A stretch of DNA of 64,000 nt from Microtetraspora malaysiensis (GCF_001528665.1 NZ_BBYJ01000006.1:372001-436000); one strand, 5' to 3'. Positions 17,380-25,721 are shown, numbered from the stretch's first letter. Program-made: numbers and translations. Notes: a model not told the origin generated them from the sequence alone.

Positions 17380-17406
17380 GGCAGAGACGTGCGTCTCTGC
17401 CTTTTT
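17380..17406 (+). terminator. intrinsic terminator in the chorismate mutase leader
   Basis: GGCAGAGACG-TG-CGTCTCTGCC is a perfect 10-bp stem followed directly by TTTTT (17402-17406). It is the only textbook stem-plus-U-tract terminator seen in the window. It lies between the leader peptide and ATG 17454, where it can only control the downstream gene. Confidence 0.8.
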
Positions 17407-17453
17407 CGTTGTCAACGAGCCGGTCGAGGGGCCGGCCTATCCGAGGAGCCGAC

Positions 17454-18425
17454 ATGTCCCAGGCCGCCGCCGCAACGCCCGAGTCCGCCGCGTCCCATCC
17501 CGCGCGGCCCCCCGCCCGCGCCGAGAACCGCGCCGCCGTACGGATCGGCGCCCTGGCGGTGGGGGAGGGGCTGCCGGTCGCGGTGATCGGCGGCGACGAC
17601 GCCCGGTGGCTCAGCCTGCGCGCGGGCCACGGCCGCCGGTCCGCGGGCGAGGCGATCGCCGAGGCGCGCGCGGGCTGGCGCGGACCGCTGCTCGTCGAGC
17701 CGTTCTCGGCCGCCGACCTCGACGCGGTCGCGGCCGGTGCGGACGGCGTGCTGGTGGGGGCGGCCTGGATGCAGGACTTCCAGCTGGTCCGCGCGGCGGC
17801 CGGGCTCGGCCTCCCCATGGTCGTGCAGCGCGGCCCCGCCGCCACCCTGGACGAGTGGCTGGCGATCATCGACTACTGCGTGGCCGAGGGCAACGACCAG
17901 GTGGTCCTGTGCGAGAGCGGGAGCCGTACGCACGGCTCGGCCGCGGTGCTCGACCTCGCGCTCATGCGCGCGGCGGGGGAGCGGTCGGGCCGCCCGGTCC
18001 TCGCCGCACTCGGGCACGACGCCGCGCTCGCGGGGGCGGTCGTCGCGGCCGGGGCCGACGGCCTGCTGCTCGCGCCGGACGCGCCGCCGGGCGCCGTCGC
18101 CGCCGCGACGGAGGCCGCGACCGTACTGGCCGCGCTCGTACGGCAGGAGGTCCCGCGGACCGTCGCCGGGGCGCGGGCCGCCATCGACCGGGTGGACGCG
18201 GCGCTCGCCACCGTCCTGGAGCGGCGCGCCACACTGGCCGGCACGGTGCAGCGGCTCAAGCCGGTCGGCGGGTTCGCCGGACGGGACATGGAGCGGGAGC
18301 GCCGCCTGGTCGCGGCCATGGCGCACCGCGCCCCCCGCCTGGGAGAATCGCGGCTCGCCCCGGTCATGAACGCCGTGATCGAGGCCGGTCTCCACCTCGC
18401 CGAAGAGGAGCGCTCCCGGGCCTGA
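17454..18425 (+). CDS. degenerate class I DAHP-synthase domain fused to an AroQ-type chorismate mutase
   Basis: 323 residues. Residues 30-230 follow the class I-beta DAHP synthase fold. PMVVQRGPAATLDEW and YCVAEGNDQVVLCESGSRT match the family's PVLLKRG...EYI...GN..VILCERGIRT region. Most active-site residues are lost: no GPCS, no KPRTSP, Lys of KRG is Gln125, ERGIRT is ESGSRT, and the EVHP metal site is missing. Residues 236-315 are a chorismate mutase helix bundle (ARAAIDRVDAALATVLERR, Lys269, RERRLV), which makes prephenate from chorismate. The first domain is probably regulatory or scaffolding. ATG 17454 has GAGGAG. It is governed by the upstream aromatic leader. Confidence 0.8.
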   Translation: MSQAAAATPESAASHPARPPARAENRAAVRIGALAVGEGLPVAVIGGDDARWLSLRAGHGRRSAGEAIAEARAGWRGPLLVEPFSAADLDAVAAGADGVLVGAAWMQDFQLVRAAAGLGLPMVVQRGPAATLDEWLAIIDYCVAEGNDQVVLCESGSRTHGSAAVLDLALMRAAGERSGRPVLAALGHDAALAGAVVAAGADGLLLAPDAPPGAVAAATEAATVLAALVRQEVPRTVAGARAAIDRVDAALATVLERRATLAGTVQRLKPVGGFAGRDMERERRLVAAMAHRAPRLGESRLAPVMNAVIEAGLHLAEEERSRA

Positions 18426-18536
18426 GTGGACCCCGCACCGCTGGTGGCCGAGAAGGTCGACCCGTCCGGGATGTCCGGCTTTAAGAACCTGATGCCGAGC
18501 TACCCGATCGCCGTGCTCAAGCTCCCCCTCGACGAC

Positions 18537-20858
18537 CTAACCGCGCGGGATGAGGCGTGGCGGCTCGGCCAGGCCGGGCGCTCCGATCGCGGGATCGGGC
18601 GGCGCCGGGACCGGCTGGTCGGCCGGCGGCGCCTGCTCGCCGTTCAGCGCCTGCTGAGCTCCTCGGAGGAGCTGGAAGAGGTCCGGCAGGTCCCGGTTCC
18701 GGTCGCGGCGCCCGTGCGCCTTGAGCTCCGCCCTGCGGCGGGCCTCCCGCGCCTTCTTGCGCGCGGCCTCCAGCATCTCCTTGAGGCCGGGCGTGAAGCC
18801 GCCGCCGAACCTCGCCAAGTCCGGCCTGGCGAACCCGCTCGGCGGGGTCTTCCGGAGCGCCCCGATCATGGATTTCACCCAGATGGGGCCGGGCAGCGAG
18901 GCTCCCTGGACGGATCCGTAGTACTCCCCACCGATCGTCACCCCGGTCAGGGGGTACCGATAGGAGCCGCGCATGTCGCCGACGCTGACGGCGGCGGCCA
19001 GGTCCGGCGTGTACCCGGCGAACCACGCCGAGGTGTAGCCGTTGTTGGTCCCGGTCTTGCCCGCGGCCGGCCGTCCGATCGACTGACCTTGCATCGTGCC
19101 CCGGGTGAAGACGCCTTGCAGCACGTGGTTGACGGCGTCGGCCACCTGCGGTTCCAGCGCCCGTGAGCAGCTCGGTGGGACCGGGACGCGGGTGCCGTCG
19201 CGTTCCACGATCTCCGTGATGGCGACCGGCCGGCAGTACCGCCCGCGGGCCCCGAAGGCGGCGAAGGCACCGGCCACGGTCGTCGGGTCCATCTCGTTCA
19301 CGCCGAGGGTGAAGGTGGGCACCTCGCGCAGGGGAGCGCCGTCGGCCCGCTCGATCCCGAGCCTGCGCGCGGTCTTGACGACGTTGCACAACCCGACCCG
19401 GCGCTCCAGCTTCATGAAGAAGATGTTCACCGACTTCCACGTGCCCAGCTCCAGGCTGTACGGCCCGCCGGTGCCCTCGCCGCCCGCGTTGAAGATCCGC
19501 GCGCGCGGGTCGTTCACCGGCTTGCCGGAACAGTTGGTGTACCCCTCGCGGGGGACGAACCGGCCCGGCGTCCGGAACCCCTCCCCGAACCGCCACCCCT
19601 GGGACAGCGCGGTCGCCAAGGTGAACGCCTTGAACGTGGAGCCCGCCTGGAAGCCCTGCCCGCCGCCGTGGGCCTGGTCGGCCGGCAGGTTGTAGGTGGT
19701 GCTGGGCCCGTTCTTGCGGTTGCCGGGGTTGTTGCCGTAGTGCTTGCTCGCGGCGAGGGCGCGGATCCGGCCGGTGCCGGGCTCGACCATCGCCTCGGCC
19801 GCCACCTCGTGGTCGGTGGGCGCGACCCGCGCCGCGATGGCCCGCTCGGCGGAGCGCTGCGCCACCGGGTCGAGGGTGGTGCGCAGCACGAGGCCCCCGC
19901 GCCGCAGCGTCCGCTCCCGGTCGGCCGCGGTGGAGCCGAACGCCGGGTTCGTCAGGATCTCGTGCTGCACGTACAGGCAGAAGTACGGGTAACGGCTCTG
20001 GCCGCAGCCGCCGCCGGCCGACTGCATGTTCAGGCGCAGTGGCTTGGCCCTGGCCGCCCGCGCCGCGGCCGGGCGGATCACGCCGAGCTGCTCCATCCGC
20101 TCCAGCACCAGGTCGCGCCGCTCGCGCAGCGCCTGCCGTTGCGGAGCCCCCAGCGAGGGGTCGGTGGTGTACGGCGCGCGCACCGCCCCGGCCAGCGTCG
20201 CCGCCTGGAGCAGCGTCAACCGGGACGCGTCCACTCCGAAGAACCGCTGCGCCGCCGCCTGGACGCCGAACGCGCCGGCCCCGAAGTACGCGATGTTGAG
20301 ATAGCGCTCGAGGATCTGGTCCTTGGTGTACTTGCGCTCCAGGGCCAGGGCGTACCGCAACTCGGTGATCTTGCGGTCGATGTTCTGCACCCGGGCGAGC
20401 TGCCGCTCATGGTCGGTCTCGGCGTGGTTGACCAGGAGGTTCTTCACCAACTGCTGGGTGAGGGAGGAGCCTCCCTGCCGGACGCCGCCCGCCTGGGCGT
20501 TCGTCACCAGCGCCCGGAAGGTGCCCCGGACGTCGAGGGCGCCGTGCTCGTAGAAGCGGGCGTCCTCGATCGCGATGATCGCGTGCCGCATCACCGGGGC
20601 GATCTGGTTGATCGGCACCGACTCCCGGTTCTGCGTGTAGAACTGGGCGATCTGCTTGCCGTGCCGGTCCAGCACCCGGGTCATCTCCGGCAGCGGGTCC
20701 TCCGGTGGGATGGGCAGCTCCGCGGTGAAGCTGCTCGCCGCCTCCTTGGCCCCAAGCCCGACGCCGCCCACCAGCGGGAGGGCTATGGTGGCGATCAGGA
20801 CGCCGCCGAGCGCGCCGGCCGTTCCGAGCGCGCCGGCGTACGCGAGTCGATTCGTCAC
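18537..20858 (-). CDS. class A penicillin-binding protein (glycosyltransferase/transpeptidase)
   Basis: 773 residues and one N-terminal membrane helix. The GT51 domain (about 55-240) has the catalytic Glu in EDARFYEHGALD, plus GGSSLTQQLVKN and RKITELRYALALE. The transpeptidase domain has SxxK in AGSTFKAF (nucleophile Ser), SVN in WKSVNIFF, and KTGTNNGY. It polymerises and cross-links peptidoglycan. The tail is charged (KKAREARRRAELKAH) and then Pro/Ala-rich, without PASTA domains. ATG 20858 follows a region with no strong ribosome site. It lies 103 bp downstream of the murA-like gene on the same strand, so the two cell-wall genes may be co-transcribed. Confidence 0.94.
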   Translation of the reverse strand: MTNRLAYAGALGTAGALGGVLIATIALPLVGGVGLGAKEAASSFTAELPIPPEDPLPEMTRVLDRHGKQIAQFYTQNRESVPINQIAPVMRHAIIAIEDARFYEHGALDVRGTFRALVTNAQAGGVRQGGSSLTQQLVKNLLVNHAETDHERQLARVQNIDRKITELRYALALERKYTKDQILERYLNIAYFGAGAFGVQAAAQRFFGVDASRLTLLQAATLAGAVRAPYTTDPSLGAPQRQALRERRDLVLERMEQLGVIRPAAARAARAKPLRLNMQSAGGGCGQSRYPYFCLYVQHEILTNPAFGSTAADRERTLRRGGLVLRTTLDPVAQRSAERAIAARVAPTDHEVAAEAMVEPGTGRIRALAASKHYGNNPGNRKNGPSTTYNLPADQAHGGGQGFQAGSTFKAFTLATALSQGWRFGEGFRTPGRFVPREGYTNCSGKPVNDPRARIFNAGGEGTGGPYSLELGTWKSVNIFFMKLERRVGLCNVVKTARRLGIERADGAPLREVPTFTLGVNEMDPTTVAGAFAAFGARGRYCRPVAITEIVERDGTRVPVPPSCSRALEPQVADAVNHVLQGVFTRGTMQGQSIGRPAAGKTGTNNGYTSAWFAGYTPDLAAAVSVGDMRGSYRYPLTGVTIGGEYYGSVQGASLPGPIWVKSMIGALRKTPPSGFARPDLARFGGGFTPGLKEMLEAARKKAREARRRAELKAHGRRDRNRDLPDLFQLLRGAQQALNGEQAPPADQPVPAPPDPAIGAPGLAEPPRLIPRG

Positions 20859-20961
20859 ACGGTAATGACTACGACCGCGCGCCGCGCGCCGAACGAGGGC
20901 GCGCGGGGCTTTTACCGAATTCCGGGCGAAAACTCGGGGTGGGCTCGGCTCGGGGAGAAGG

Positions 20962-22266
20962 TCAGTTCCCCCTGCGGATCTTCAGACCGAGGGAGTTGAA
21001 CTGCTCGAACGGCCGGTGGTACCCCCGCTCGATGTGGTTCACGCCGCGCAGTGTCGAGGTGTCCTCGGCGACCGCCGCCGCCAGCACCGCCGAGAACCCG
21101 GCGCGGATGTCGGGCAGCGTGACGTCGGCCCCGCGCAGCTTGGAGCCGCCCCGCACGACGGCCGAGTGCTTGGCGTTGCTGTCGTGGTAGCGGCAGGCCG
21201 GGCCACCCAGGCACTGCGCGAACACCTCGATCTCGCAGCCCATCCTCTGCAGCGCCGGGACGTACACGAGCCGGTTCTCGAAGACGGTCTCGTGCAGCAC
21301 GGACATGCCGTCGGCACGGGTGAACAGCACCATGAGCGGGGTCTGCCAGTCGGTCATGAAGCCCGGGTGCGTGTCGGTCTGCACCGCCGCCGCGCGCAGG
21401 CCGGCGGGGGCCGAGGCGGTCAGCCACTCGTCGGTGATGTCGAACCGCGCGCCCATGCGCGCCAGCGTGGTGATGGCGGTGACCAGCCGGTCCTGCGGGC
21501 AGCCGTGCACCCGGACCTCGCCGCCGGTGACCAGCCCGGCCACCAGGTAGGAGAACGCCTCGATGCGGTCGCCGGCGAGCCAGGTGGAGGCACCGCGCAG
21601 CCGCTCGACGCCCTCGATCACGATGCGCCGGTCGGGGCTCATCTCGATCATCGCGCCCATGCGCTGGAGGAACAGGGCCAGCTCGACCACCTCGGGCTCC
21701 ATCGCCGCGCCCTTGATGACGGTCTTGCCCTCGGCGAGCACCGCGCTCATCAGGATCGTCTCGGTGGCGCCGACGCTGGGGTACGGCAGCGTGATCCGGT
21801 TGCCGCGCAGCCGGGTCGCCTTGGCCGTGATGCCGGTCTCGCCGACCTCGACCTCGGCCCCCATGAGGCGCAGCGCCTCCACGTGGAAGTTGACCGGCCG
21901 CCGCCCGATCGGGTCGCCGCCGACCAGCGGAACGAAGGCCTCGCCCGCGAGGTGCAGCAGCGGACCGAGCATCAGGATCGGGATCCGGTTGAGCCCGGTG
22001 TACTCCTCCGGGACCCGGGGCCGGATCTCGCCGCCCCGCTCGATCTTGATCTCGCCCGGCGAGATCTCCACGTGGATGCCCAGGGCCTCCAGCATGGCCG
22101 CGGTCAGGCCGACCTCGCCGACCTCGGGCGCGTTGTGCAACGTGCTTGGACCGGTCCCGAGCATGGCCGCGACCATGTGTTTGGAGACCGCGTTCTTGGA
22201 ACCCCGTACCTCGACGTCGCCGCGCAGCGGTCCGGACGGTTCGATGTGCCACACCTCTTCACTCAC
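20962..22266 (-). CDS. murA: MurA-like UDP-GlcNAc 1-carboxyvinyltransferase with Asp at the catalytic Cys position
   Basis: 434 residues of the EPSP-synthase/MurA fold, transferring enolpyruvate from PEP to UDP-GlcNAc in the first committed step of peptidoglycan synthesis. Lys24 and Asn25 (GSKNAVSKH) and the general base Asp (MTDWQTP) are present. The loop that usually reads GGCxIGxRP is GGDPIGRRP, with Asp118 for the Cys attacked by fosfomycin, as in mycobacterial MurA. An insertion (CLGGPACRYHDSNAKH) and an unusual C-terminus suggest a divergent paralogue. GTG 22266 lies 6 nt after TAGTCT, a leaderless arrangement. Divergent from the DUF2567 gene. Confidence 0.85.
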   Translation of the reverse strand: MSEEVWHIEPSGPLRGDVEVRGSKNAVSKHMVAAMLGTGPSTLHNAPEVGEVGLTAAMLEALGIHVEISPGEIKIERGGEIRPRVPEEYTGLNRIPILMLGPLLHLAGEAFVPLVGGDPIGRRPVNFHVEALRLMGAEVEVGETGITAKATRLRGNRITLPYPSVGATETILMSAVLAEGKTVIKGAAMEPEVVELALFLQRMGAMIEMSPDRRIVIEGVERLRGASTWLAGDRIEAFSYLVAGLVTGGEVRVHGCPQDRLVTAITTLARMGARFDITDEWLTASAPAGLRAAAVQTDTHPGFMTDWQTPLMVLFTRADGMSVLHETVFENRLVYVPALQRMGCEIEVFAQCLGGPACRYHDSNAKHSAVVRGGSKLRGADVTLPDIRAGFSAVLAAAVAEDTSTLRGVNHIERGYHRPFEQFNSLGLKIRRGN

Positions 22267-22319
22267 GTGGCAAGACTAACCGCGTTTCACCCATGTCCCG
22301 CGTAGGTACCATCGGGACG

Positions 22320-22853
22320 GTGCGGCATCTGAGAGTGGAACTGACCACGTTCGTGGTGACGCTGCTGGCGCTGACGGCGTTCGGCGTGGCGGCCGGGTTC
22401 GCGTGGTCGGCGATCGCCCCCACGTCGAGGTTCGTCCTGACCGAATCGGGCCCGCTCGTCGCCGACGCCGAGTCGCAGACGCTCATCGCCGCCGACGGCT
22501 GGTTCGCCGTCGTCACCGGGGCGCTCGGCCTGGCCTCCGGGGCGGTGGCGTACTTCCTGGCGCGCCGCCGGGCCCCGGTCGGGGCCGTGCTCGGCCTGGC
22601 CGGAGGCGGGCTGCTCGGCGCGTGCGTCGCCTCCCAGGTCGGATCGACGGCGGTGGGCACCACGATCCAGGCCGCCGGGCCGGCCGGGCTGCGGACCAGC
22701 GACTCCCTCGGCCTCACCGCGCACGGGGTGCTGCTGATCTGGGCGCTCCTCGCCGCCGGGGTGTTCTGGGTGCTCGAATTCGTGCTGAGCTATCGCGAGG
22801 GCGCCGCCGAGGACCCGGCCCAGGCCGACGCGGGCCCGGCCGACGCCGGCTAG
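22320..22853 (+). CDS. DUF2567-like membrane protein
   Basis: 177 residues with about four hydrophobic helices (TTFVVTLLALTAFGVAAGF, DGWFAVVTGALGLASGAVAYFL, APVGAVLGLAGGGLLGACV, AHGVLLIWALLAAGVFWVLEFV), a periplasmic loop, and an acidic tail. It resembles actinobacterial DUF2567 proteins of unknown function. GTG 22320 is preferred over ATG 22293 because TACCAT (22307-22312) lies 7 nt before it (leaderless), while the ATG has no ribosome site. Its TAG stop overlaps the stop of the convergent amidase in a shared CTAG. Confidence 0.7.
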   Translation: MRHLRVELTTFVVTLLALTAFGVAAGFAWSAIAPTSRFVLTESGPLVADAESQTLIAADGWFAVVTGALGLASGAVAYFLARRRAPVGAVLGLAGGGLLGACVASQVGSTAVGTTIQAAGPAGLRTSDSLGLTAHGVLLIWALLAAGVFWVLEFVLSYREGAAEDPAQADAGPADAG

Positions 22854-24241
22854 AGCGGCGGGCGCCGTTCGCCACAGCGGGTGGCCCGCTCGAACGCGAG
22901 GCCGAGGCGCAGCACGTCCAGGTCGGCCCATGGCCGGCCGACGATCTGCAGGCCGACCGGCAGCCCCTCGGAGGTGAACCCGCACGGCACCGACATCGCC
23001 GGGGCCGACAGCACGCTGATCCAGTAGCAGGACCGCATCCACGCGAGGTAGTCCGGCATCGGCTGCCCGGCGACCTCCGTGACGTACGGGTCGTCCGCGG
23101 GGAACGGCGGCACCTGGCTGACCGGGGCGATCAGGAAGTCATGCTCGTCGAAGAGCGCGTTCATCCGGTGGTAGAGAGAGGTGCGGAGCCGCTCCGCGTG
23201 GGCGAGCTCGGCACCGGTGACCTCGCGGCCCCGCTCGACGTTCCACGCCACGTTGGGGCCGACGCCGGACAGGTCGCCGTAATTGAGCGCGTAGAACCAT
23301 GCTCGCTGGACGCGGAAGGCGTCCTCGGCGTCGGACAGGTCGAGGTCGACCAGTTTCACCCGGGCCCCCATCTCCGACAGCGTCCCGGCCGCCTCGGCGG
23401 TGAGCCGCGCGGTCTCGGGGTCCACCGGCAGGCCGCCGAGGTCGGGGCTGTAGGCGATCCTGGCGCGGGTGACGTCCATCTCCAGGCTCGCGCCGAACAC
23501 CTCGCCGTCCTCACGCACCGCGTACGGCGAGCAGGGGTCGAAGCCGGAGATCGCCCGCATGAACAGCGCCAGGTCGGCGACCGTCCTGGCCATCGGCCCG
23601 GGAACGCTCAGCGTGAACCAGGCCGCCTGCCGTGACAGGGACGGCACCCGTCCCGGCGTCGGGCGCAGCCCGGCGACGTTGCAGAACGAGGCGGGGTTGC
23701 GCAGTGATCCGCCCATGTCCGAGCCGTCGGCGAGCGGCACCATGCCGGACGCCAGCGCCGCGGTGGCGCCCCCGCTGCTGCCGCCCGCGCTCCTGGACAG
23801 GGCGTAGGGGTTGCGGGTGACGCCGAACACGTCGTTGACCGTGTGTGAGCCGGTGCCGAACTCCGGCGTGTTCGTCTTGCCGATCATGACGCCGCCGGCG
23901 GCGCGGACTCTCCGGACCAGCAGGTCGTCCTCGGTGGGAACGTGGTCGGCGAACACGCGGGAGCCGTACGTGGTCCGCACCCCGGCGGTGTCGACCAGGT
24001 CCTTGTGCGCGACCGGCAGCCCGTGCAGCGGGCCGAGCACCTCGCCCCGGGCCAGCGCCTCGTCGGCCCGCCGCGCCTGGTCGAGCGCCCGCTCAGGGGT
24101 CAGGGTGACGATCGCGTTGACCCGGCCGTTGACCTCCTCGACGCGGCGCAGGTGCGCCTCGGCCAGCTCGACCGCGCTGACCTGCTTCGACAGCAGGAGC
24201 CGCGACATCTCGGTGGCGGTCAGGTAGTGCGGGTCGGTCAT
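22850..24241 (-). CDS. amidase-signature family hydrolase
   Basis: 463 residues. It carries the amidase-signature Ser-cisSer-Lys triad: Lys in VAHKDLVDT, the Gly/Ser-rich RSAGGSSGGATAALASG with the cis-Ser, and the nucleophile in ADGSDMGGSLRNPASFC. It hydrolyses amide bonds of a small substrate that cannot be read from the sequence. It lacks features that would make it GatA, and no gatB or gatC is nearby. ATG 24241 (MTDPHYLTATEM) has GGGGG 7 nt upstream. The stop overlaps that of the convergent DUF2567 gene by 4 bases. Confidence 0.88.
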   Translation of the reverse strand: MTDPHYLTATEMSRLLLSKQVSAVELAEAHLRRVEEVNGRVNAIVTLTPERALDQARRADEALARGEVLGPLHGLPVAHKDLVDTAGVRTTYGSRVFADHVPTEDDLLVRRVRAAGGVMIGKTNTPEFGTGSHTVNDVFGVTRNPYALSRSAGGSSGGATAALASGMVPLADGSDMGGSLRNPASFCNVAGLRPTPGRVPSLSRQAAWFTLSVPGPMARTVADLALFMRAISGFDPCSPYAVREDGEVFGASLEMDVTRARIAYSPDLGGLPVDPETARLTAEAAGTLSEMGARVKLVDLDLSDAEDAFRVQRAWFYALNYGDLSGVGPNVAWNVERGREVTGAELAHAERLRTSLYHRMNALFDEHDFLIAPVSQVPPFPADDPYVTEVAGQPMPDYLAWMRSCYWISVLSAPAMSVPCGFTSEGLPVGLQIVGRPWADLDVLRLGLAFERATRCGERRPPL

Positions 24242-24332
24242 CGTGCTGCCCCCATCGACGGTCGTGCGGCCGGACCTCCGAGTCTCGCGGAACCGTTCCC
24301 CGCTCCGCGATGGCAAGGTTCGCCGAGGCGGA

Positions 24333-24833
24333 TCAGCCGATTTTGCCGATCGGGGCGGTGACGGCCCCGGTCAGCGCGATCAGGTTCGCCGGGGCGGTCT
24401 CGATCTGCAGGCCGCGCCGTCCGGCCGAGAAGTAGATCGTCTCGAAGCCGAGCGCCGACTCGTCCACCACCGTGGGCAGCCGCTTGCGCTGCCCCAGCGG
24501 GCTGATGCCGCCGACGACGTATCCGGTGACCCGTTCGACCTTGGTCGCGTCCGCCATCGCCGCCCGCTTGCCCTTGAGCGCGGCGGCGAACGCCTTGAGG
24601 TCGAGCTTGCCCGCGACCGGGACGACCGCCACGGCGAGCCCGGCCTCGGTCTCGGCCACCAGCGTCTTGAAGATCCGTTCGTACGGCAGGCCGAGCGCGT
24701 CCGCCGCCTCCTCGCCGTACGCCTGCGCGCCGGCGTCGTGCTCGTACGGGTGGAGGGTGAACTCCACCGCGGCCTTCGCCAGCGCCACGGTCGCCGGCGT
24801 TCCCTGCCCACCCTTGCTCTTGGTCTTGCTCAC
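24333..24833 (-). CDS. ybaK: YbaK/EbsC-type Cys-tRNA(Pro) deacylase
   Basis: 166 residues of the YbaK/ProRS editing-domain fold. It probably hydrolyses Cys-tRNA-Pro mischarged by ProRS. Family features are KTLVAE, the AVVPVAGKLDLKAFA segment and GYVVGGISPLGQRKRLP with its conserved Gly/Ser-Pro/Gly run. GTG 24833 is used: it begins the homologous sequence after TACCCT (24846-24841) and a 7-nt gap, fitting a leaderless transcript, and there is no spaced ribosome binding site. Confidence 0.9.
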   Translation of the reverse strand: MSKTKSKGGQGTPATVALAKAAVEFTLHPYEHDAGAQAYGEEAADALGLPYERIFKTLVAETEAGLAVAVVPVAGKLDLKAFAAALKGKRAAMADATKVERVTGYVVGGISPLGQRKRLPTVVDESALGFETIYFSAGRRGLQIETAPANLIALTGAVTAPIGKIG

Positions 24834-24871
24834 CTCTCGAAGGGTAGGGCATCCCGTTCCGGCGGCTCCAA

Positions 24872-25672
24872 TTAATAAACGTCCTGTCTGGAAACAGCCT
24901 CGACCTCCCCGGGCGTCACGGGCCGGTGAAGGTGATCCAGCAGGCGGGGCCAGGTGCCGTCCTCGACCCACCGCCGGTACCGCTCGTAGCAGGTCTGCCA
25001 GGGGCCGTACCGCTCGGGCAGGTCGCGCCAGGGCGCCAGGGTGCGGGTGCGCCACAGGATCCCGTCGACGATCTGCCGCTGGTCACGCCGCCTGCGCCCC
25101 CGGCCGCCGGGCTCCGGCTCCGCCAGCAGCGGCCGCAGCCGCGCCCACTCGTCGTCGGTCAGGTCGCCGTCCGCCCGATCGGCCTCGGGACGGCCGTCGG
25201 GCGCCCCGGCGGCGAGCTCCAGGCGCTCGGCCCCCAGCCGGAGCGGCCCGCGGCCCCGCGTGCCGAGGACGTCCTGCGCGTTCAGGAGGGTGCACGACGT
25301 CATCGACAGACAGCCGCACCCGATGCACCCGAGAAGCTCGCGGCGGAGCTGCTCGATCTCCATCTTCTTGGCCGCCAGCCGGGCGTCCCAGCGGCGGGAG
25401 ATCCGCGCCCAGTCGTGCCGGCTCGGCGCCCGGTCGTGTGGCAGGCCGGCGAACGCGTCGCACACGTCGGCCAGCGAGAGGCCGAGCCGCCTCGACACCA
25501 CGATCAGGGAGACGCGCCGGATCATATGCCGCGGATAACGGCGCTGGTTTCCCTCGGTCCGCTGCGCGGAGATCAGCCCGAGCCGCTCGTAGTAGTGGAG
25601 CGCGGAGACCGCCACACCGGTGCGGCGCGAGACGTCGCCGACAGAGAGCAAGTCATCGGATCTCCAGTTCAC
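24872..25672 (-). CDS. soxR: SoxR-type MerR regulator fused to a DUF4096 transposase-type domain
   Basis: 266 residues. Residues 8-135 are a complete SoxR: MerR helix-turn-helix (LSVGDVSRRTGVAVSALHYYERLGLI), dimer helix, and the [2Fe-2S] cluster cysteines 116, 119, 121 and 127 in CIGCGCLSMTSC. Residues 171-248 then match the N-terminal DUF4096 domain of IS5-family transposases (LTDDEWARLRPLL, DGILWRTRT, PWRDLPERYGPWQTCYERYRRW). No DDE catalytic core follows. SoxR normally ends about 20 residues after the last Cys, so the tail is an addition. GTG 25672 has GGAGG close upstream. Divergent from the MFS gene with a SoxR-like operator between them. Confidence 0.88.
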   Translation of the reverse strand: MNWRSDDLLSVGDVSRRTGVAVSALHYYERLGLISAQRTEGNQRRYPRHMIRRVSLIVVSRRLGLSLADVCDAFAGLPHDRAPSRHDWARISRRWDARLAAKKMEIEQLRRELLGCIGCGCLSMTSCTLLNAQDVLGTRGRGPLRLGAERLELAAGAPDGRPEADRADGDLTDDEWARLRPLLAEPEPGGRGRRRRDQRQIVDGILWRTRTLAPWRDLPERYGPWQTCYERYRRWVEDGTWPRLLDHLHRPVTPGEVEAVSRQDVY

Positions 25673-25683
25673 CGGACCTCCAG

Positions 25684-25714
25684 TTGACCTCAAGTGCGCT
25701 TGAGATTCTAAGGT
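25684..25714 (+). promoter_or_regulatory. SoxR-type operator/promoter of the MFS gene
   Basis: -35 TTGACC (25684-25689) and -10 TAAGGT (25709-25714) are separated by 19 nt, the over-long spacer used by MerR-family activators. The spacer holds the inverted repeat CTCAAG-TGCG-CTTGAG (25689-25704), close to the SoxR boxes known from Streptomyces. The MFS start codon is 7 nt beyond the -10, so the message is probably leaderless. Oxidised SoxR would switch on the exporter. Confidence 0.75.
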
Positions 25715-25721
25715 CCGTGCC

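Noticed and set aside
24872-25160. Insertion sequence at the SoxR gene
   Set aside because: Only the DUF4096 domain is present, in frame with SoxR. There is no DDE core and I saw no terminal inverted repeats, so it is a fusion rather than an IS element.
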